Part shown: positions 5,954 to 7,971 of the stretch, piece after piece
Layout of the letters: every line of letters begins with the position of its first letter
How positions within the stretch are numbered: the first letter of the stretch is position 1
Assembly (NCBI GenBank): GCA_003231675.1
Contig: QIJB01000044.1
Location: 1 to 7,971 of the forward strand
Direction of reading: 5' to 3'
Length of the DNA: 7,971 bases
Origin: Candidatus Campbelliibacteriota bacterium
GTDB lineage: Bacteria > Patescibacteriota > Minisyncoccia > UBA9983
Made by a program: the position numbers and the translations under genes
Notes under the pieces: model-generated
Told to the model about the DNA's origin: nothing
The model's input: only the letters and a program-made list of their open reading frames with translations
The model's database searches: none

Positions 5954-6697
5954 ATGGAAAAATCATTTAATCATCATGAAACTGAACCCGCAAGCTATGA
6001 GTTTTTTGAACATCCGCAAGAACGCCAAGAACTTTTTGATTATTCAAAGGCGGTAGCGGAATATCTGCGGATTGAGAATATACCGAATCTGGTCATTATT
6101 GATCGCAGCGCGAGACCTTTGTATGTTGGGGTTAAGGAATATTTGCGATCAAAATATCCTGATGAGCGAACACCGAATATTTATTTTATGAATCCCAAGG
6201 GCTTTAAAGCCAAAGAGGATTTAACTCCCGAAGAAATAGAAGACATTATAGAGGCTTGCCGATGGCATGACGACATTGATGAAACTTCCGATCAAGCGAG
6301 AAGTCGAGAAGAGATAATGACCGAGTTTCAAAACACATATAAACGTCTGATAAGCGATAAAGACAAGCCTGTGCTTGTGTTTGACACTTGTATACACAGC
6401 GGAAACTCTCTTGAGTCGGTAAAAAAGGCTTTTGACAGCTTGGGATTTTCTGATGTGAGAGTGGGAGCGGTTAATCCGTCCAATGATTTTGAATCACAGG
6501 TAAAAACTGACTTTTACATTACGAAAAAAGAACCTAAAAACGGTTGTTATCCGTTTAGCGAGGATAGAATTATTGAAAAAACGTTTAAACGCGTCCAATC
6601 TCAAGAAACAAAAGAAATTCACAGAAGGGAAAAATCAAGACGCCTGCGAAAAGAAATAAAGCGAATAATGAATGATTTTTTAACGGCTGATAAATAG
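5954..6697 (+). CDS. phosphoribosyltransferase-fold protein, divergent
   Basis: A 247-residue soluble protein. VLVFDTCIHSGNSLES (140-155) has the form of the PRPP-binding loop of type I phosphoribosyltransferases (hydrophobic strand, acidic residue, then a small-residue loop ending G-N-S/T), although the usual second acidic residue is Thr here (DT instead of DD or ED). LVIIDRSARPLYVGV (46-60) resembles the strand and loop near the family's pyrophosphate site. An acidic insertion (85-120, with EEIEDIIEACRWHDDIDE) separates them, and the C-terminus (about 213-247) is a very basic helix or coiled coil (HRREKSRRLRKEIKRIM) that could bind nucleic acid. The base substrate is unknown; it is not a clear orotate enzyme, so pyrE is not assigned. 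ATG 5954 has no SD. It sits behind its own promoter, on the same strand as pyrF and the EamA-like gene. I am fairly sure of the fold and unsure whether it is catalytic. Confidence 0.65.
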   Translation: MEKSFNHHETEPASYEFFEHPQERQELFDYSKAVAEYLRIENIPNLVIIDRSARPLYVGVKEYLRSKYPDERTPNIYFMNPKGFKAKEDLTPEEIEDIIEACRWHDDIDETSDQARSREEIMTEFQNTYKRLISDKDKPVLVFDTCIHSGNSLESVKKAFDSLGFSDVRVGAVNPSNDFESQVKTDFYITKKEPKNGCYPFSEDRIIEKTFKRVQSQETKEIHRREKSRRLRKEIKRIMNDFLTADK

Positions 6698-6848
6698 GGC
6701 GACGAGTCAAATCTTGGTGGAATTATACGACTTCTCCCGAACATATTTTGAACGAAGCGCCTGACGCGCGCGGAGCATGAAAAGGCGAGTTTTGTTTTTT
6801 GGGAGCGCCATTTCAGTTTACTAAGATATTGCAACATTGTTGTATTGT

Positions 6849-6880
6849 TGAAAAAACCGATAGAGAACGAATTCTTGATA
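6849..6880 (+). repeat. 32-bp direct repeat, copy 1
   Basis: Exactly the same as 7737-7768. With the preceding T it reads in frame from TTG 6848 as (M)KKPIENEFLIEK and stops at TGA 6887-6889. It contains a GAATTC and a small hairpin (AGAA/TTCT). It lies 29 bp past the 3' end of the minus-strand gene 6910-7593. The remaining DNA from 6698 to 6848 has no gene; only a poor hairpin (CGCCT 6758-6762 with AGGCG 6783-6787) followed by T-rich DNA might end the upstream gene. Confidence 0.9.
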
Positions 6881-6909
6881 GAAAAATGAATTAGACACTC
6901 CTTTTCTGT

Positions 6910-7593
6910 TTACTGAAACCTTCTTTCTTTTAGGTTGAAGTAATACACTTCATTTCCCGGAGTTAAAATCTGGTCACGCATGCCGGTGTTGATATCAAAC
7001 ACTTCGTATTTTCCGGCAATGGACTCAAGGGTAAGGACCCCATCTTTTATTTCTGTTATTCGTACGGGTCCGGTGGCGGTGGGGGTTAGGTACTGTTCAG
7101 GTTTGAAATTCCATGTTCCGTTCATAACGGCAATAATCCCTTGCAATGGGTCGGAATTAAAAACTCCTGTGACTACAGTGATAATTTTACCGTCAACATA
7201 TCCTCTCCATGCGATATCTGTTTGCTTAAAAACAGAACCGGATAAAAAGGGATCTACTCCGTCCTTAAGGATTCCTAAATGGGGTTTGGAAATAGATTCC
7301 GGTGACTGCGATGCCGTTTCCGCTTTTTGTTTGAGGAACTCGCTGTACCTCTTTTCTTTTATTTTCGCCTTTTCTTCATCGGACATATTAAGCCATTTTT
7401 GTTTCTGCTCGTAATTGTCACGGAGATTATTCCAATCTTCCGGAGCAAGTTTCTCTTGTTGCGCCGTTTCCTCAAGCTTAATTGATTCAGGGTCGTTCGT
7501 ATCCCATGGTCGTTCCAACGCTCCGGCAACCCCAATGCCGACAACAACAAAGAAAGCCAATAAGACTAAAATGATTTTTGTTTTTTTATTCAT
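6910..7593 (-). CDS. membrane-anchored, probably exported protein of unknown function
   Basis: A 227-residue protein with a basic N-terminus and one hydrophobic segment (about 6-25, TKIILVLLAFFVVVGIGVAG), a signal anchor or uncleaved signal; no lipobox Cys is seen. Next comes a charged, helical, possibly coiled-coil stalk (about 35-95, with WNNLRDNYEQKQKWLNMSDEEKAKIKEKR), then a Ser/Pro linker (95-103), then a beta-rich domain (about 105-227) with features such as ITVVTGVFNSDPLQGIIAVM (138-157), GPVRITEIKDGVLTLES (175-191) and YEVFDINTG. This layout suggests an extracytoplasmic domain held off the membrane; no enzymatic motif is evident. The start is supported by the SD AAGGAGG (7599-7605), 5 nt before ATG 7593. 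The gene is flanked on both sides by a 32-bp direct repeat, which suggests it may be an inserted or shuffled unit. I do not recognise the family. Confidence 0.75.
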   Translation of the reverse strand: MNKKTKIILVLLAFFVVVGIGVAGALERPWDTNDPESIKLEETAQQEKLAPEDWNNLRDNYEQKQKWLNMSDEEKAKIKEKRYSEFLKQKAETASQSPESISKPHLGILKDGVDPFLSGSVFKQTDIAWRGYVDGKIITVVTGVFNSDPLQGIIAVMNGTWNFKPEQYLTPTATGPVRITEIKDGVLTLESIAGKYEVFDINTGMRDQILTPGNEVYYFNLKERRFQ

Positions 7594-7662
7594 GTTTTCC
7601 TCCTTGACTTGTTGATTTCGTCAATAACGCACAACTCCTTGCTGTCGCCATTTAATGTCTGT

Positions 7663-7671
7663 AGAATACCA
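7663..7671 (-). promoter_or_regulatory. possible extended -10 promoter of the exported protein gene
   Basis: The minus strand has TGgTATTCT, an extended -10 (TG at 7671-7670, hexamer 7663-7668). No good -35 is found at 16-18 bp. The predicted leader of about 60 nt ends with the strong SD at 7599-7605. Confidence 0.35.
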
Positions 7672-7736
7672 TATTCCCCCATCTTCAAGAAATAATCGCA
7701 ACACATTGGTCGGAACCAAGTAAAATCAAAGTGTTA

Positions 7737-7768
7737 TGAAAAAACCGATAGAGAACGAATTCTTGATA
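7737..7768 (+). repeat. 32-bp direct repeat, copy 2
   Basis: Exactly matches 6849-6880. Here the preceding base makes ATG (7736-7738) and the peptide reads MKKPIENEFLIK, with stop TAA at 7772-7774. TAAAAT (7721-7726) lies where a -10 box would give a nearly leaderless transcript of this short ORF, though the -35 is poor. A small inverted repeat, TTGGT/ACCAA (7706-7710 with 7715-7719), overlaps the spacer. Confidence 0.9.
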
Positions 7769-7831
7769 AAATAAGTTCTATTCTCATGCGCCCATTTGAT
7801 TAATGAGTGCAATATGTATGTGAACTTAGTC

Positions 7832-7872
7832 AAATTAGTTTTTCACGCGCCGCGCGCGTGAAAAACTAATTT
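7832..7872. repeat. long perfect inverted repeat, 19-bp arms
   Basis: AAATTAGTTTTTCACGCGC (7832-7850), a 3-nt loop CGC, and its exact complement (7854-7872). The T-run is in the 5' arm and the A-run in the 3' arm on both strands, the reverse of a bidirectional intrinsic terminator, although TTTTG at 7870-7874 follows. It stands in a 378-bp stretch (7594-7971) without any gene. Confidence 0.95.
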
Positions 7873-7919
7873 TGAAAATGGGTGCCTCTATTTTACCAAA
7901 TCCGAACCTATTTTCAAAA
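7870..7919. repeat. second inverted repeat overlapping the first
   Basis: TTTTGAAAATGGGT (7870-7883) pairs with ACCTATTTTCAAAA (7906-7919), 14 pairs including one G-T wobble in the plus-strand RNA, around a 22-nt loop. It shares 3 nt with the right arm of the 19-bp repeat. AAATGGGTGC (7876-7885) can alternatively pair with GCGCCCATTT (7788-7797), again with one wobble, enclosing the whole first repeat. Confidence 0.8.
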
Positions 7920-7931
7920 CAAACACTAACT

Positions 7932-7948
7932 CACGCGCGGAGCGCGTG
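7932..7948. repeat. third inverted repeat, CACGCGC/GCGCGTG
   Basis: CACGCGC (7932-7938), loop GGA, GCGCGTG (7942-7948). The stem is the same as the core of the 19-bp repeat at 7844-7860. A degenerate relative, with ten identical bases CGCGCGGAGC, lies at 6767-6776 behind the phosphoribosyltransferase-like gene. Confidence 0.85.
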
Positions 7949-7971
7949 GTTGCTCTAAATTAAATCGTACG

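Larger units (their letters stand above)
7594..7971. other. gene-free stretch rich in repeats
   Basis: This stretch holds the SD and possible promoter of the exported protein gene (to about 7671), copy 2 of the 32-bp repeat with its 12-codon ORF, and then three consecutive inverted repeats from 7832 to 7948. I find no ORF of convincing length, tRNA or rRNA. The strong secondary-structure potential would also suit a small structured RNA or the end of a miniature element reaching past the window edge. Confidence 0.6.

Noticed and set aside
5954..6697. Assignment as pyrE because it lies near pyrF
   Set aside because: The PRPP loop differs from orotate phosphoribosyltransferases and the acidic insertion and basic tail are foreign to PyrE; proximity alone is not enough.

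Overview
The window looks like a stretch of chromosome from an uncultivated bacterium with moderately AT-rich DNA, the standard genetic code (TGA acts as a stop) and compact single-gene transcription units. Protein style (a short-loop MFS transporter, a 102-residue four-helix EamA/DMT-like protein, many small orphans) and the frequent lack of Shine-Dalgarno (SD) sites would fit a Patescibacteria/CPR-type genome. That placement is an inference from style, not proven. There is no rRNA, tRNA, CRISPR array, transposase or integrase in view.

Layout. 42-1253 (minus) encodes a 12-helix MFS-type permease. 1435-1746 (minus) encodes a 103-residue, three-helix membrane protein with its own promoter, an exceptionally long SD and an intrinsic terminator. 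Divergent from it, 1913-3739 (plus) is a complete glmS (glucosamine-6-phosphate synthase), the entry step to cell-wall amino sugars, apparently with almost no 5' leader. 3934-4254 (plus) is a 106-residue orphan with strong SD and a clear terminator. Directly after that terminator lies a 68-bp relic (4286-4353) of the 3' end of an EamA/DMT-like gene whose complete relative is at 5520-5828. 4537-5290 (plus) is pyrF (orotidine-5'-phosphate decarboxylase), split by a frameshift near 4945. 5954-6697 (plus) is a divergent type I phosphoribosyltransferase-fold protein. 6910-7593 (minus) is a membrane-anchored, probably exported, protein of unknown function.

The left half is ordinary apart from expression signals. 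The right half (about 4280 to the end) shows repeated rearrangement: a gene-tail-plus-promoter module occurs on both sides of pyrF and the EamA-like gene; a 32-bp exact direct repeat, encoding the start of a small peptide, flanks the exported protein gene; and the last 140 bp hold three consecutive inverted repeats, one with 19-bp perfect arms in an orientation that does not fit a terminator. I see no recognisable defence or mobile system. The best leads are these repeats and the broken pyrF. PyrF and the phosphoribosyltransferase-like protein both act, or are expected to act, on phosphoribosyl compounds, but they are separate transcription units, so a shared pathway is only a guess.
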